Shown: positions 10,106 through 21,506 of the stretch, in pieces | How positions within the stretch are numbered: position 1 is the first letter of the stretch | Layout: each line of letters begins with the position of its first letter | From: Bacillus vallismortis | Lineage (GTDB): Bacteria; Bacillota; Bacilli; Bacillales; Bacillaceae | Direction: 5' to 3' | Assembly (NCBI RefSeq): GCF_004116955.1 | Contig: NZ_CP026362.1 | Span: 722,501-786,500 of the forward strand | Length of the DNA: 64,000 bases | Program-made: the position numbers and the translations under genes | Notes under the pieces: model-generated | Told to the model about the DNA's origin: nothing | The model's input: only the letters and a program-made list of their open reading frames with translations | The model's database searches: none

Positions 10106-10936
10106 ATGATTGATACTGCAATGGCTAGACTTAATGAGGGGACAATCGTCATTTACGCATTAAGTGTGCTCTTTTATTTTATAGATTTTCTTCAACACAA
10201 CCGGAAGGCTGGAAAAATGGCCTTCTGGTTGCTTTCTATTGTCTGGACTCTGCAAACCGTGTATTTGGCCTACTTTATGTGGGTGACCGGGCGGTTTCCG
10301 GTATTAAATGTGACGGAGGCGCTATATTTTTATGCCTGGGTTCTTGTCACGCTGTCACTTGTACTGACAAAGCTTTTACGAGTTGACTTTATTGTCTTTT
10401 TTACAAATGTAATAGGGTTTTCCATGATTGCCATTCATACATTTTCGCCGACAGAGCAGCAGTCAGCCGCTTTTTCCGGGCAGCTTGTATCCGAGCTGTT
10501 GGTGATTCATATTACAATGGCGATTCTTTCATACGGCGCTTTTTCCCTTTCTTTCGTTTTTTCAGTGTTATATCTGTTTCAATATCGTCTGCTGAAAAAG
10601 AAAAAATGGGGAAAATGGCTGTTGAGAATAGAAGATTTGTCTAAGCTTGATTATATGGCATATGTTCTGAATGTCATCGGAGTCCCGATGCTGTTGCTGA
10701 GTTTGATTCTTGGCGTTATTTGGGCGTATGTCTCACTAGAAACGCTGTATTGGTTCGACGCTAAAGTGCTTGGTTCATTTGTCGTCCTGCTGCTGTACAG
10801 CTATTATCTCTATATCAGGCTGATTAAAGAGCTGCAAGGAAAGGTCGCTGCACTGTGGAATTCGGCTTGTTTTCTCGTGCTGATGATCAACTATTTCCTG
10901 CTTGGAAGCCTGTCGCAATTCCATTGGTTCAGTTAA
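10106..10936 (+). CDS. hemX: HemX, integral membrane protein modulating HemA level
   Basis: This 276-aa polytopic membrane protein has about eight hydrophobic segments and resembles the CcsA/ResC cytochrome-c assembly family. The stretch WALGVIWAY-like GVIWAYVSLETLYWF recalls the haem-handling motif of that family. In B. subtilis HemX is not required for haem synthesis but lowers the HemA protein level. It starts 7 nt after hemA and precedes hemC within the same operon. Confidence 0.95.
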   Translation: MIDTAMARLNEGTIVIYALSVLFYFIDFLQHNRKAGKMAFWLLSIVWTLQTVYLAYFMWVTGRFPVLNVTEALYFYAWVLVTLSLVLTKLLRVDFIVFFTNVIGFSMIAIHTFSPTEQQSAAFSGQLVSELLVIHITMAILSYGAFSLSFVFSVLYLFQYRLLKKKKWGKWLLRIEDLSKLDYMAYVLNVIGVPMLLLSLILGVIWAYVSLETLYWFDAKVLGSFVVLLLYSYYLYIRLIKELQGKVAALWNSACFLVLMINYFLLGSLSQFHWFS

Positions 10937-10970
10937 ATGATGTCCCAAGCAGATTCGGGAGGAAAAAAAT

Positions 10971-11912
10971 ATGAGAACGATTAAAGTAGGTTCCAGACGG
11001 AGCAAACTCGCTATGACTCAAACGAAATGGGTCATTCAAAAACTGAAGGAAATCAATCCTTCATTTGCTTTTGAAATCAAAGAAATTGTGACAAAGGGCG
11101 ATCGAATCGTCGATGTTACGCTATCAAAAGTAGGCGGAAAAGGGCTGTTTGTCAAAGAGATTGAACAAGCGCTTTTAAACGAAGAGATTGATATGGCGGT
11201 ACACAGCATGAAAGACATGCCTGCTGCTTTGCCAGAAGGCCTTGTGATCGGCTGTATTCCTGAACGAGAAGACCCTCGTGATGCTTTTATTTCAAAGAAT
11301 CGCGAAAAGCTCTCAGAAATGAAGGAAGGCGCTGTCATCGGCACAAGCAGTTTAAGAAGAAGCGCTCAGCTTTTGATTGAGCGTCCTGACATTACAATTA
11401 AATGGATTAGAGGTAATATAGATACGAGACTTCAAAAACTGGAAACTGAGGATTATGACGCAATTATTTTAGCTGCTGCCGGACTTTCCAGAATGGGATG
11501 GAAGCAAGACGTTGTAACCGAATTCCTCGAGCCTGAACGCTGTTTGCCTGCAGTGGGCCAAGGAGCCTTGGCGATTGAGTGCCGAGAATCGGATGAAGAG
11601 CTAATGGCGTTGTTTTCACAGTTTACAGATGAATATACAAAACGGACCGTGTTGGCGGAACGTGCCTATTTAAACGCGTTGGAGGGCGGCTGCCAGGTTC
11701 CGATCGCAGGCTACTCCGTTTTAAACGAGCAGGATGAAATTGAGTTGACAGGTCTTGTCGCTTCTCCTGACGGAAAAATCATTTATAAAGAAACCGTTAC
11801 AGGAAACGATCCGGAGGAAGTCGGAAAGCGCTGTGCCGCTCTTATGGCTGATAAAGGAGCCAAAGAATTAATCGATCGTGTAAAACGGGAGCTTGATGAG
11901 GATGGAAAATGA
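10971..11912 (+). CDS. hemC: Porphobilinogen deaminase (hydroxymethylbilane synthase)
   Basis: HemC condenses four porphobilinogen units into hydroxymethylbilane. The 313-aa protein shows the substrate-binding arginines in [11 protein letters not shown] and [11 protein letters not shown]. The dipyrromethane cofactor is attached through Cys241 in [13 protein letters not shown] strong GGGAGG lies 7 nt before ATG. Its end overlaps hemD by 11 nt. Confidence 0.97.
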   Translation: MRTIKVGSRRSKLAMTQTKWVIQKLKEINPSFAFEIKEIVTKGDRIVDVTLSKVGGKGLFVKEIEQALLNEEIDMAVHSMKDMPAALPEGLVIGCIPEREDPRDAFISKNREKLSEMKEGAVIGTSSLRRSAQLLIERPDITIKWIRGNIDTRLQKLETEDYDAIILAAAGLSRMGWKQDVVTEFLEPERCLPAVGQGALAIECRESDEELMALFSQFTDEYTKRTVLAERAYLNALEGGCQVPIAGYSVLNEQDEIELTGLVASPDGKIIYKETVTGNDPEEVGKRCAALMADKGAKELIDRVKRELDEDGK

Positions 11913-12690
11913 CCTTCCGTTGAAGGGAAAAACAGTGCTGGTCACCCGAAATAAGGCGCAGGCAAAATCGTTTCAGCAAAAAGTGGAGTCACTTGGCGGG
12001 AAAGCGGTTTTGACCTCATTAATTACGTTTCGCCCCGCTTTGCCGAATGATGTTGCGAAACAGGTGAAAGAGGACCTTGCTGCGCCCGGCTGGCTTGTTT
12101 TTACAAGTGTGAACGGAGCGGACTTCTTTTTTTCTTACCTAAAGGAAAATCAGCTTATTCTTCCTGCGCATAAAAAAATTGCGGCCGTCGGTGAAAAAAC
12201 GGCCCGCCGTTTGGAAACGCATAACGTATCGGTTGATGTGATGCCTAAGGACTATATTGCTGAACAATTGGCAGAGACCCTTAAGCAGCATGCTGAACCT
12301 GCGGAACGGATTACCGTAATTAAAGGCAATTTGTCACGTGATGTGGTGAAACAAGAGCTTGTCCCGCTCGGTTTTGAAGTGAAGGAATGGGTTGTCTATG
12401 AAACGATTCCTGATGAAGAAGGCATTGAGGATCTGAAAAAGTGTGCGAGTCAATATTCATTTGATTACGTGACATTTACGAGTTCATCAACCGTACATAC
12501 GTTTATGCATGTCTTAAAAGAAGAATTGAAAAAGTGGCAGATGAACAGGACGGCCTGTATCAGCATTGGGCCTTTAACAAGGGACGCCCTGATGACGTAC
12601 GGCATCACATCGCATACGCCTGATACATTTACAATAGATGGCATGCTTGAGTTAATGTGCAGCATGTCAAGAGAGGAAGAGAGAATATGA
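11902..12690 (+). CDS. hemD: Uroporphyrinogen-III synthase HemD
   Basis: HemD closes hydroxymethylbilane to uroporphyrinogen III with inversion of ring D. The 262-aa reading from ATG 11902 is the expected length; TTG 11893 and ATG 11896 are alternative starts a few codons upstream. Family features are the N-terminal [10 protein letters not shown], the hinge [10 protein letters not shown] and the C-terminal [10 protein letters not shown]. It overlaps hemC by 11 nt and hemB by 4 nt, implying coupled translation. Confidence 0.95.
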   Translation: MENDLPLKGKTVLVTRNKAQAKSFQQKVESLGGKAVLTSLITFRPALPNDVAKQVKEDLAAPGWLVFTSVNGADFFFSYLKENQLILPAHKKIAAVGEKTARRLETHNVSVDVMPKDYIAEQLAETLKQHAEPAERITVIKGNLSRDVVKQELVPLGFEVKEWVVYETIPDEEGIEDLKKCASQYSFDYVTFTSSSTVHTFMHVLKEELKKWQMNRTACISIGPLTRDALMTYGITSHTPDTFTIDGMLELMCSMSREEERI

Positions 12691-13661
12691 GTCAATCATT
12701 TAACAGACATCGCCGCCTGCGGTCTTCAAAAGCAATGAGAGAGATGGTGAAGGAAACGCGTTTGCACCCATCCGATTTTATTTATCCGATTTTTGTCGTT
12801 GAAGGGCTGGAAGGCAAAAAAGCTGTTCCGTCTATGCCTGATGTGTACCATGTTTCTTTAGATCTATTGAAGGATGAAGTGGCAGAGCTGGTCAAACTGG
12901 GCATTCAATCGGTCATCGTGTTCGGCATCCCGGAAGAAAAAGATGATTGCGGAACGCAAGCGTACCATGATCACGGCATCGTTCAAAAAGCCATCACAGA
13001 AATTAAAAAACACTTCCCTGAGATGGTTGTAGTCGCTGATACATGCTTATGCGAATATACAGACCACGGTCATTGCGGACTTGTCAAAGACGGGGTCATC
13101 CTCAATGATGCATCACTTGAGCTTTTAGCCCAGACAGCTGTCAGCCAAGCGAAAGCAGGTGCTGATATCATTGCGCCTTCAAACATGATGGACGGATTTG
13201 TTACCGTGATCAGAGAAGCGCTCGATAAAGAAGGGTTCGTGAATATTCCGATCATGTCTTACGCTGTGAAATATTCAAGTGAGTTTTACGGGCCGTTCCG
13301 TGATGCAGCAAACAGCACGCCGCAATTCGGGGACCGCAAAACATACCAGATGGATCCTGCCAACCGTATGGAAGCACTGCGCGAAGCACAATCAGATGTC
13401 GAGGAAGGCGCGGACTTTTTGATTGTCAAACCTTCGCTTTCATATATGGATATCATGCGTGATGTTAAAAATGAATTTCCTTTGCCGCTCGTTGCTTATA
13501 ATGTAAGCGGAGAGTATTCAATGGTGAAGGCTGCAGCGCAGAACGGCTGGATCAAAGAAAAAGAAATCGTGTTAGAAATTTTAACAAGTATGAAGCGTGC
13601 AGGTGCCGATCTGATTATTACGTATCATGCGAAAGACGCAGCGAAATGGCTTGCGGAGTAA
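12687..13661 (+). CDS. hemB: Delta-aminolevulinic acid dehydratase (porphobilinogen synthase)
   Basis: HemB joins two 5-aminolevulinate molecules into porphobilinogen. From ATG 12687 the protein is 324 aa. It carries the zinc-binding cysteine cluster [14 protein letters not shown] (Cys120, Cys122, Cys130), so it is the zinc-dependent form. The two active-site lysines lie in SYAVKYSS and [14 protein letters not shown] overlaps the hemD stop (ATGA), and GAGAGGAAGAGAG supplies the ribosome binding site. Confidence 0.97.
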   Translation: MSQSFNRHRRLRSSKAMREMVKETRLHPSDFIYPIFVVEGLEGKKAVPSMPDVYHVSLDLLKDEVAELVKLGIQSVIVFGIPEEKDDCGTQAYHDHGIVQKAITEIKKHFPEMVVVADTCLCEYTDHGHCGLVKDGVILNDASLELLAQTAVSQAKAGADIIAPSNMMDGFVTVIREALDKEGFVNIPIMSYAVKYSSEFYGPFRDAANSTPQFGDRKTYQMDPANRMEALREAQSDVEEGADFLIVKPSLSYMDIMRDVKNEFPLPLVAYNVSGEYSMVKAAAQNGWIKEKEIVLEILTSMKRAGADLIITYHAKDAAKWLAE

Positions 13662-13690
13662 TTTTATTCAGTTGACAGGAGTTGAGGCAG

Positions 13691-14992
13691 ATGAGAAGCT
13701 ATGAAAAATCCAAAGCGGCTTTTAAAGAAGCGCAAAAACTCATGCCGGGTGGTGTGAACAGCCCCGTTCGCGCATTTAAATCGGTAGACATGGACCCGAT
13801 TTTTATGGAGCGCGGAAAAGGCTCAAAAATCATTGATATTGACGGAAACGAGTATATTGATTACGTCTTGTCATGGGGGCCTTTAATTTTAGGCCATACA
13901 AATGACCGCGTCGTAGAGAGCCTCAAAAAAGTGGCTGAATACGGGACAAGCTTTGGTGCCCCGACTGAAGTTGAAAATGAATTGGCAAAGCTCGTCATTG
14001 ATCGTGTGCCATCTGTAGAAATTGTACGAATGGTCAGCTCCGGAACGGAGGCTACAATGAGTGCTCTTCGTTTAGCTAGAGGCTATACAGGCCGCAACAA
14101 GATTGTAAAATTTGAGGGCTGCTACCACGGACACGGCGATTCTCTCTTGATTAAAGCAGGTTCAGGAGTGGCTACTCTCGGTCTGCCGGATAGCCCTGGC
14201 GTGCCAGAAGGCATTGCGAAAAACACCGTTACTGTCCCGTACAATGATTTAGAAAGTGTAAAGCTTGCTTTCCAGCAATTCGGTGAAGACATTGCGGGTG
14301 TTATCGTAGAGCCGGTTGCCGGAAATATGGGGGTTGTTCCGCCGCAAGAAGGCTTCCTGCAAGGTTTGCGTGAGATCACGGAGGAATATGGTTCCCTGCT
14401 GATTTTTGATGAAGTGATGACTGGCTTCCGGGTCGACTATCAATGTGCTCAAGGCTATTTTGGCGTAACGCCTGATCTCACTTGTTTAGGAAAAGTGATC
14501 GGGGGCGGGCTTCCTGTGGGCGCTTATGGCGGCAAGGCTGAAATCATGGAGCAGATCGCTCCGAGCGGTCCGATCTATCAGGCGGGCACATTGTCAGGCA
14601 ACCCGCTTGCGATGACAGCTGGCTTAGAAACATTGAAGCAGCTGACACCAGAATCCTACAAGAATTTCATCAAAAAAAGCGACAGGCTGGAAGAAGGCAT
14701 TTCTAAAGCGGCCGAGGCTCATGGCATTCCGCATACCTTTAACCGCGCAGGCTCGATGATCGGTTTCTTCTTTACAAACGAACCTGTCACCAATTATGAA
14801 ACAGCCAAATCATCTGATTTGAAGCTGTTTGCCAACTATTATAAAGGGATGGCGAATGAAGGTGTATTCCTCCCGCCCTCACAATTCGAAGGCCTTTTTC
14901 TTTCAACGGCCCATACTGATGAAGATATTGAAAAAACAATCCAAGCAGCTGAGAAAGTATTCGCTGAGATCAGCCGCGGATAAAAGTGAAAA
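13691..14992 (+). CDS. hemL: Glutamate-1-semialdehyde 2,1-aminomutase HemL
   Basis: This PLP enzyme converts glutamate-1-semialdehyde to 5-aminolevulinate, the step directly after HemA. The protein is 430 aa from ATG 13691. The PLP lysine is Lys268 in [17 protein letters not shown], and [15 protein letters not shown] forms the phosphate-binding region of a class-III aminotransferase. ACAGGAG lies upstream. The stop is near 14983 and the operon terminator follows at once; the annotated end includes the short spacer into that hairpin. Confidence 0.9.
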
Positions 14993-15028
14993 CCGGTATC
15001 AAGGTTATCCTTGGGCCGGTTTTTTTCT
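14989..15028 (+). terminator. Terminator of the hem operon
   Basis: AAAACCGG...CCGGTTTT arms with an internal AAGG...CCTT pairing end in seven T, directly after hemL. Confidence 0.8.
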
Positions 15029-15040
15029 GTGTACTCCCAC

Positions 15041-15069
15041 TCATATTTCCTCCAGTTCATACATACACC
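15041..15069 (+). promoter_or_regulatory. Putative sigma-E promoter of spoVID
   Basis: TCATATT (15041-15047), a 14-bp spacer and CATACACC (15062-15069) resemble the sigma-E consensus. spoVID is known to be transcribed by sigma-E in the mother cell. Confidence 0.5.
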
Positions 15070-15116
15070 TTTAGTGACATCTAATTTTAAGGATTAGATG
15101 AAAGGAGGATATGAAC

Positions 15117-17093
15117 TTGCCGCAAAATCATCGATTGCAATTTTCTGTAGAAGAATCGATCTGTTTCCAAAAAGGACAGGAAGTTTCTGAACTGCTTTCT
15201 ATTTCATTAGATCCTGATATTAGGGTTCAGGAAGTCAATGATTATGTATCAATCAGAGGATCGCTTGAACTTACAGGTGAGTACAACATAGATCAAAACA
15301 AACATACCGAGGAGCTTTATACTGATAAGCGGTTTGTTGAAGAAGTCAGAAAGAGAGAGGATGGAAGCGCGGAACTGACTCACTGTTTTCCTGTGGATAT
15401 TACCATTCCTAAAAATAAAGTGAGCCATTTACAGGATGTCTTCGTCTTTATTGACGCATTTGACTATCAATTAACCGATTCGCGCATTTTAACGATTCAG
15501 GCTGATTTAGCGATCGAAGGGCTTTTGGATGATACAGCAGATAAAGAGCCGGAGATGCCTCTGTACGAAGCTCCTCCTGCAATTAGGGAGGAAGAGCTTT
15601 CTGAACCGCCGATCCAAAGTGTATTAGAAACGAGTGCGCCTCCGGAAGAGCAAGCGGAATTAAAGGATGAACCGCCAGAACTTTTTATCTCGAAAGCGGG
15701 GCTCCGTGAAGAACTGGAAACAGAAAAAGCAGCATCTGCTCCCCCGGAATCAATTGCCTTAGAACCAGAGTCGCGAGAAAGTGCGAAAGCTCCGACTCGT
15801 ACAGAACCGGAAACAGGAGAAGCTGAGCCACAATCAGAAGCTTTAGAAAAAGAGATTCAAGGGATGGTTCATGCCGAAAAGGAAACGCCGGAGCCAGCAG
15901 CTGCAACAGCAGTTGTTCGTGAAGAAGCGGACTCTGCAGGTGAGGCTGAGCAACATGCAGAGAGTGTGAGTTCTAAGGAAGAAGGAGAAACATCAGTGTC
16001 TCCTACTCTTGAATATGCGCTGCGCCAAGAGGATCAAAATGAAGAAGCGGCTCAATCGGAGCACGCTGAGCCCGCGTTTCGTCAAGAAGAGAAAGCAGCG
16101 GCTCAACCGGAGCACGCTGAGCCTGCGCTTCGTCAAGAAGAGAAAGCAGCGGCTCAACCGGAGCACGCTGAGCCCGCGTTTCGTCAAGAAGAGAAAGCAG
16201 CGGCTCAACCGGGGCACGCTGAGCCCGCGCTTCGTCAAGAAGAGAAAGCAGCGGCTCAACCGGGGCACGCTGAGCCTGCGCTTCGTCAAGAAGAGAAAGC
16301 AGCGGCTCAACCGGGGCACGCTGAGCCAGCACTCCGTCAAGAAGATGAAGCAGCGGCTCAACCGGAGCACGCTGAGCCTGCGCTTCGTCATGAAGAGAGA
16401 GAAGCAGCCCAACCGGAGCACGCTGAGCCTGCGCTTCGTCATGAAGAGGATGAAGCTTCGGAGCCTGTATCTGAGTCCGTTCTCTCCATCGAAGAAAACA
16501 GAGAGAAGAAATCGGTGTCAGCGCCATATACGGAGGATGACGAAGCGTTACAGCTCCATTTCAATCAAAAAGCCAGCTCAGACGAGACGCCTCAAAAAGA
16601 GCTCACAACGGTATACCGCACCTTCCTGCCCGAGCAAGAAGAGGAAGATTCTTTTTATTCCATGCCTAAACTGCTGGAAAAGGAAGAACAAGAGGAAGAC
16701 AGCTTTGAAATTGAAGTGAGAAAAATACCTTCGGCTGAAGAGCCTGAGGAAGAAACACCTTATCAATCCTTCCAGCTACCTGAGGCCTCTGAGACAGAAA
16801 GGAAGGAAGCGGATGCTGTTCCTAGGGTTGCTCCTGCTGCTGAAACAAAGGAATCTCAAACAAAGGAAAGTGATAATTCTCTTTATTTAACAAAACTCTT
16901 TACGAGAGAAGAGGATGAGTTTTCGAGAATGAAAATATGTATTGTTCAGCAGGAAGATACGATCGAACGTTTATGCGAACGGTATGAAATCACCTCCCAG
17001 CAGCTAATCAGAATGAATTCATTAGCCTTGGACGATGAGTTGAAAGCAGGACAGATCCTCTATATTCCACAATATAACAACAGCCATGCGTAA
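15117..17093 (+). CDS. spoVID: Spore coat morphogenetic protein SpoVID, repeat-expanded
   Basis: SpoVID drives encasement of the spore by coat layers together with SpoIVA and binds SafA. TTG 15117 sits about 8 nt after AAAGGAGG and gives [12 protein letters not shown] 15111 is too close to that site. The N-terminal domain (about 1-140) is well conserved. The middle is acidic, Glu/Pro/Ala-rich and presumably disordered. A C-terminal LysM domain begins near [15 protein letters not shown]. The protein is 658 aa against 575 in strain 168 as I recall. The excess comes largely from eight tandem 17-residue units at 16065-16472. ysxE follows closely. Confidence 0.95.
   Translation: MPQNHRLQFSVEESICFQKGQEVSELLSISLDPDIRVQEVNDYVSIRGSLELTGEYNIDQNKHTEELYTDKRFVEEVRKREDGSAELTHCFPVDITIPKNKVSHLQDVFVFIDAFDYQLTDSRILTIQADLAIEGLLDDTADKEPEMPLYEAPPAIREEELSEPPIQSVLETSAPPEEQAELKDEPPELFISKAGLREELETEKAASAPPESIALEPESRESAKAPTRTEPETGEAEPQSEALEKEIQGMVHAEKETPEPAAATAVVREEADSAGEAEQHAESVSSKEEGETSVSPTLEYALRQEDQNEEAAQSEHAEPAFRQEEKAAAQPEHAEPALRQEEKAAAQPEHAEPAFRQEEKAAAQPGHAEPALRQEEKAAAQPGHAEPALRQEEKAAAQPGHAEPALRQEDEAAAQPEHAEPALRHEEREAAQPEHAEPALRHEEDEASEPVSESVLSIEENREKKSVSAPYTEDDEALQLHFNQKASSDETPQKELTTVYRTFLPEQEEEDSFYSMPKLLEKEEQEEDSFEIEVRKIPSAEEPEEETPYQSFQLPEASETERKEADAVPRVAPAAETKESQTKESDNSLYLTKLFTREEDEFSRMKICIVQQEDTIERLCERYEITSQQLIRMNSLALDDELKAGQILYIPQYNNSHA
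16065..16472 (+). repeat. Eight tandem 51-bp repeats inside spoVID
   Basis: Units begin at 16065, 16116, 16167, 16218, 16269, 16320, 16371 and 16422. Each encodes a variant of [17 protein letters not shown]. Units 1-5 differ at only a few positions (C/T, T/C, A/G), and units 6-8 are more diverged. Because 51 is a multiple of 3, copy number can change without breaking the frame. Confidence 0.95.
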
Positions 17094-17113
17094 GCCGTAA
17101 GCAATCGGAAAAT

Positions 17114-18148
17114 GTGGTGAATGGAATGGAAGATACCCAAACGGTTCTTCAGGAGTACGGACTGACTGCTCAATTTATTGAGCCTGTCAGTCCTCTAGTG
17201 TGGAAAGTGTATACAGACTACGGTGTATTTGCCCTGAAAAGATTGAAGGCGGCTCGCGGAAAACAGTTTACAGATCACATGGTGGCGATTGAGGAAAAAG
17301 GTTTCCGGTCGTTTGTCAACATTTACAGAACAAATAGCGGAGAGTTTTTCTCCGGCGTACAATCAGGAAATTCCTATTATTTAATGCCTTGGCTCCAATT
17401 TGACCAGGAGGAAGAACGGGATCAGAAACATGATTACTTATTTAGAGAAACAGCCCGTCTCCACGAGAGAACCGTGCAGGAAATGAAAGTCAGCCGTGAT
17501 GACATTGAACGTTATTACGGACAAACGAAAAGACAGTGGGAACAGGATAAAAGATTCTATGAACAGTTTGTAGATAGAGCGGAGAAGGAATGGTATCTTT
17601 CTCCTTTTGAACTACAGGCAGCAACCTATTTTTCAGAAACCATTTCCGCGGTGAACTTTGCACTGGAGCGGATGGAGGACTGGTATGAGTCGGCTAAAGA
17701 AAAGGGTGTCTCGAGAGTTGTCATGAATCATGGCAGCCTGTCTATTCACCATTTTCTCTATAATGATGCAGGAACCGGGTATTTGACAAACTTTGAAAGA
17801 GCGTCTGTCGGGCCGCCGCAAAACGATTTGCTCGGCTTTTATACAAAATTGTTCAGGGGCTTGCCAAAAGCTTGTCCGGAATGCGTCGAATGGTATGATG
17901 CATACACGAAATCATTCCCTTTACGTGAAACAGAAGCCAGTCTTTTTCTCAGCTATATGGCATATCCTGCAGCCATGTACAAGGTGCTGAACCGTTATCA
18001 AACCGGGAAGAGACAGCATGAAAAAGATGAATGCACGCATTTATTAAAGGCTTACTGGCAAATGAAAAATATTGAGCCGTTTGTGATGAAAATCCATGAG
18101 AATGAACAAGCGAAAAAATTTCAGGCTGAAAACGAGTCCACGTCTTAA
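17114..18148 (+). CDS. ysxE: YsxE, spore-coat-associated protein of the CotS/aminoglycoside-kinase-like family
   Basis: This 344-aa protein is related to the CotS/CotI/YutH spore coat group, which has a fold like choline/aminoglycoside kinases. A kinase-type catalytic loop is recognisable as [15 protein letters not shown] (about residues 200-214), where NHG..S..HF replaces the usual HGDLHxxN, so activity is doubtful. It follows spoVID by 20 nt and probably shares its sigma-E transcript. Starts at GTG 17114, GTG 17117 or ATG 17126 are all possible, with no strong Shine-Dalgarno to decide. Confidence 0.9.
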   Translation: MVNGMEDTQTVLQEYGLTAQFIEPVSPLVWKVYTDYGVFALKRLKAARGKQFTDHMVAIEEKGFRSFVNIYRTNSGEFFSGVQSGNSYYLMPWLQFDQEEERDQKHDYLFRETARLHERTVQEMKVSRDDIERYYGQTKRQWEQDKRFYEQFVDRAEKEWYLSPFELQAATYFSETISAVNFALERMEDWYESAKEKGVSRVVMNHGSLSIHHFLYNDAGTGYLTNFERASVGPPQNDLLGFYTKLFRGLPKACPECVEWYDAYTKSFPLRETEASLFLSYMAYPAAMYKVLNRYQTGKRQHEKDECTHLLKAYWQMKNIEPFVMKIHENEQAKKFQAENESTS

Positions 18149-18165
18149 TGGCGCGGACTTTTTGT

Positions 18166-18357
18166 TTATATCCAATCTAAATGCAGGGCGCAAGCTAACA
18201 AGATTAGGATGGCAAGCAGCAAAACATCAAAGGTTGTTGGAAAGAAAATGGTTCTGATTCCTTGAAAAATCGTAATGGGAATAATCACTTGTGCGGATAC
18301 AAGCCGAATTTGCCTAACCCACGGCGGCAGCGAATAAGAGCTGAAACGTTTCTTCAC
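18166..18357 (-). CDS. Small membrane protein, 63 aa
   Basis: GTG 18357 lies 7 nt after a strong AGAGGAGG, giving a 63-aa protein with a basic N-terminus (KKRFSSYSLPPWVRQIR) and two hydrophobic stretches. An in-frame ATG seven codons upstream (18378) overlaps that site and is less likely. The gene stands opposite to ysxE and valS. In strain 168 a small gene I recall as yszA occupies this slot; I am not certain of the name. The function is unknown. Confidence 0.65.
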   Translation of the reverse strand: MKKRFSSYSLPPWVRQIRLVSAQVIIPITIFQGIRTIFFPTTFDVLLLAILILLACALHLDWI

Positions 18358-18455
18358 GGTGCATCCTCCTCTGCGCATTTATAAGCATCATATGCCAACT
18401 TTTGCAATAGGAGCCTGCCCATCTGTATAGAAAACGGCGTTTTTGGAAAAGATGA

Positions 18456-18485
18456 TTGACGAATCAAAAACACTTTTACTATAAT
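18456..18485 (+). promoter_or_regulatory. Sigma-A promoter of the valS leader
   Basis: TTGACG (18456-18461), an 18-bp spacer and TATAAT (18480-18485). Transcription from here would produce the T-box leader. Confidence 0.7.
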
Positions 18486-18491
18486 AAAGAA

Positions 18492-18768
18492 CATAAATAA
18501 AGTATATGATGAGCTGATAAATACACCTGCTTAGAACGGGAAGAGTACAAAAAAGACGCATGCAGAGAGAGAGGCCGTTTGCTGAAAGGCTTCTTATGTT
18601 GTCTGATTGGAAGGTCGCCCGGGAGCATAATTTCTTGAAAGAAGAGTAGAGAAATTCGGGAAACACCCGTTATCCGTTGTAAGTGCATGAACCGATTTAG
18701 TTCATGAAAAAAGGTGGTACCGCGAAAGAGCTTTTCGTCCTTTTACAGGGATGAGAAGCTCTTTTTTC
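18492..18768 (+). ncRNA. T-box riboswitch of valS
   Basis: The conserved T-box motif AAGGTGGTACCGCG lies at 18711-18724. It is followed by the terminator hairpin 18725-18767 (AAAGAGCTTTTCGTCC / GGGATGAGAAGCTCTTT plus T-run). The TGG in the motif pairs with the NCCA end of uncharged tRNA. By position it senses uncharged tRNA-Val and allows read-through into valS-folC when valine is short. The upstream AGTA element near 18543 fits stem I, but I could not assign the specifier codon with confidence. Confidence 0.92.
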
Positions 18769-18804
18769 GTTCTCAGCCATTTTTAAACATGCTGGAGGGT
18801 TATG

Positions 18805-21447
18805 ATGGAAACGAATGAACAAACAATGCCGACGAAATACGATCCGGCAGCGGTTGAAAAAGACCGATATGATTTTTGGCTAAAAGGCAAATTTTTCGAA
18901 GCGGGCAGCGATCAGACAAAAGAGCCATATTCTGTTGTCATTCCGCCGCCAAACGTAACAGGAAGGCTTCACCTTGGCCATGCGTGGGACACGACGCTGC
19001 AAGACATTGTAACAAGAATGAAACGCATGCAAGGTTACGATGTGCTGTGGCTTCCGGGTATGGACCATGCCGGCATCGCGACACAGGCTAAAGTGGAAGC
19101 GAAACTTCGTGAAGAAGGCACATCCCGTTACGATTTGGGCCGCGAAAAATTCCTTGAAGAAACGTGGAAGTGGAAGGAAGAGTATGCTGAGTTTATTCGT
19201 AGCCAGTGGGCGAAATTAGGGCTTGGCCTTGATTATTCCCGTGAACGCTTTACGCTGGATGAAGGCTTGAGCAAAGCGGTTCGTGAAGTTTTCGTTAAGC
19301 TATATGAAAAAGGCCTGATCTACAGAGGCGAATATATTATTAACTGGGACCCTGCGACAAAAACAGCTTTATCCGACATTGAGGTCATATACAAGGATGT
19401 CCAAGGCGCGTTTTATCATATGAGCTATCCGCTCGCTGACGGTTCAGGCTCAATTGACATTGCGACGACACGTCCTGAAACGATGCTCGGTGATACAGCT
19501 GTTGCCGTTCACCCTGAAGATGAGCGCTATAAGCACCTTATCGGAAAAACGGTGCTCCTGCCGATTACAAATCGTGAAATTCCAATTGTTGGTGATGATT
19601 ACGTTGATATGGAATTTGGTTCAGGTGCGGTGAAAATTACGCCTGCTCATGATCCGAACGACTTCGAGCTTGGCAACCGCCACAATTTAGAACGCATTCT
19701 TGTCATGAATGAAGATGGAACGATGAATGAAAATGCTCTTCAATATCAAGGTATGGATCGTTTTGAATGCCGCAAAAAGCTCGTAAAAGATTTACAGGAG
19801 GCGGGAGTTCTCTTCAAAATCGAGGATCATATGCATTCTGTCGGCCATAGTGAACGAAGCGGGGTTGTTGTTGAGCCTTATCTTTCTACTCAATGGTTTG
19901 TGCGCATGCAGCCGCTTGCTGATGCAGCGATTGAGCTGCAGAAGAAGGACGAAAAAGTCAACTTTGTGCCTGACCGTTTCGAAAAAACGTATTTACACTG
20001 GATGGAAAACATCCGTGACTGGTGTATTTCCCGTCAGTTGTGGTGGGGCCACCGCATTCCTGCTTGGTATCATAAAGAAACAGGCGAGCTTTACGTCGGA
20101 CTTGAAGCGCCTGAGGACAGCGAAAAGTGGGAACAGGATACAGACGTACTGGATACGTGGTTCAGTTCTGCACTCTGGCCGTTCTCCACGATGGGCTGGC
20201 CTGATGTAACGGCTGAAGACTTTAAACGTTACTATCCGACAGACGTTCTCGTGACAGGGTACGACATCATTTTCTTCTGGGTATCACGCATGATTTTCCA
20301 AGGGATTGAATTTACAGATGAGCGCCCGTTTAAAGACGTTTTAATCCATGGCTTAATTCGTGACGAGCAAGGCCGGAAAATGAGTAAATCTCTTGGCAAC
20401 GGTGTCGATCCGATGGATGTCATTGACAAGTACGGAGCAGATTCTCTGCGTTATTTCCTTGCCACAGGAAGCTCTCCTGGCCAAGATCTGCGCTTTAGCT
20501 ATGAAAAAGTGGAATCGACATGGAATTTCGCCAACAAAATTTGGAATGCCTCCCGGTTTGCATTAATGAACATGGATGGCTTAACATACGATGAGCTTGA
20601 TCTGTCAGGTGAAAAATCAGTCGCTGACAAGTGGATTTTAACGCGATTAAATGAAACGATTGAGCATGTGACTCAGCTTGCTGATCGATATGAATTTGGT
20701 GAAGTCGGACGCCATTTATACAACTTTATTTGGGACGATTTCTGCGATTGGTATATTGAAATGGCGAAGCTTCCGCTTTACGGAGAGGACGAAGCGGCTA
20801 AGAAAACAACTCGTTCCATCCTTGCTTATGTACTGGATCAAACAATGCGCCTGCTCCATCCATTTATGCCATTCTTAACGGAGGAAATTTGGCAGCACCT
20901 TCCTCATCAAGGAGAATCCATTACAGTCAGTCAATGGCCTGTTGTCGTACCGGAGCATACCGATACTGAAGCGGCAGCTGACATGAAGCTTCTTGTTGAG
21001 CTAATCCGTTCTGTGCGCAATATCCGCAGTGAAGTCAATACGCCAATGAGCAAGCAGGTTGAATTGTATATTAAAACAAGCACAGACGAAATAGCAGCCC
21101 GCCTCGAAGCGAACCGTTCATATGTTGACCGCTTTACGAATCCGAGCGTGCTTAAAATCGGCACGGATATTGAGGCCGTTGATAAAGCGATGACGGCTGT
21201 TGTCTCAGGAGCAGAGGTGATTCTTCCGCTTGAAGGCTTGATTAATATTGATGAAGAGATTGCCCGCCTGCAAAAAGAATTCGATAAGCTGACAAAAGAA
21301 GTCGAGCGCGTCCAAAAGAAACTTGGAAATGAAGGATTTATCAAAAAAGCGCCTGCACACGTAATTGATGAAGAACGTGAAAAAGAAAAAGATTATGTGG
21401 CAAAGCGTGATGCTGTTCAAAAACGAATAGCTGAACTGAAGGGCTAA
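18805..21447 (+). CDS. valS: Valyl-tRNA synthetase
   Basis: This class-I aminoacyl-tRNA synthetase (880 aa) charges tRNA-Val. The HIGH-type signature is HLGH in [10 protein letters not shown], and the KMSKS motif is [14 protein letters not shown]. The editing domain lies between, with [12 protein letters not shown]. The C-terminus is a coiled coil typical of ValS. I chose ATG 18805 over ATG 18802 because it is better spaced from GGAGGG. It is under T-box control and followed by folC after a weak hairpin. Confidence 0.98.
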   Translation: METNEQTMPTKYDPAAVEKDRYDFWLKGKFFEAGSDQTKEPYSVVIPPPNVTGRLHLGHAWDTTLQDIVTRMKRMQGYDVLWLPGMDHAGIATQAKVEAKLREEGTSRYDLGREKFLEETWKWKEEYAEFIRSQWAKLGLGLDYSRERFTLDEGLSKAVREVFVKLYEKGLIYRGEYIINWDPATKTALSDIEVIYKDVQGAFYHMSYPLADGSGSIDIATTRPETMLGDTAVAVHPEDERYKHLIGKTVLLPITNREIPIVGDDYVDMEFGSGAVKITPAHDPNDFELGNRHNLERILVMNEDGTMNENALQYQGMDRFECRKKLVKDLQEAGVLFKIEDHMHSVGHSERSGVVVEPYLSTQWFVRMQPLADAAIELQKKDEKVNFVPDRFEKTYLHWMENIRDWCISRQLWWGHRIPAWYHKETGELYVGLEAPEDSEKWEQDTDVLDTWFSSALWPFSTMGWPDVTAEDFKRYYPTDVLVTGYDIIFFWVSRMIFQGIEFTDERPFKDVLIHGLIRDEQGRKMSKSLGNGVDPMDVIDKYGADSLRYFLATGSSPGQDLRFSYEKVESTWNFANKIWNASRFALMNMDGLTYDELDLSGEKSVADKWILTRLNETIEHVTQLADRYEFGEVGRHLYNFIWDDFCDWYIEMAKLPLYGEDEAAKKTTRSILAYVLDQTMRLLHPFMPFLTEEIWQHLPHQGESITVSQWPVVVPEHTDTEAAADMKLLVELIRSVRNIRSEVNTPMSKQVELYIKTSTDEIAARLEANRSYVDRFTNPSVLKIGTDIEAVDKAMTAVVSGAEVILPLEGLINIDEEIARLQKEFDKLTKEVERVQKKLGNEGFIKKAPAHVIDEEREKEKDYVAKRDAVQKRIAELKG

Positions 21448-21458
21448 TGAAAAGCCGA

Positions 21459-21480
21459 GGCGGTTTCTAGAGAAACCGCC
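21459..21480 (+). repeat. Perfect inverted repeat between valS and folC
   Basis: GGCGGTTTC, loop TAGA, GAAACCGCC gives a strong hairpin. Only a weak T-rich tail (TTATCTTATA) follows, so termination here is probably partial and folC may be co-transcribed with valS. Confidence 0.55.
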
Positions 21481-21506
21481 TTATCTTATAAAAGAGGGGA
21501 TTATCA

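Noticed and set aside
15993-16719. Long alternative frames on both strands across the spoVID repeats (149, 174 and 236 codons)
   Set aside because: A 51-bp repeat unit without stops in a given frame keeps that frame open through every copy. The repetitive proteins are shadows of spoVID.
21459-21480. Strong terminator between valS and folC
   Set aside because: The stem is perfect but the following sequence is only weakly T-rich, so I list it as an inverted repeat.
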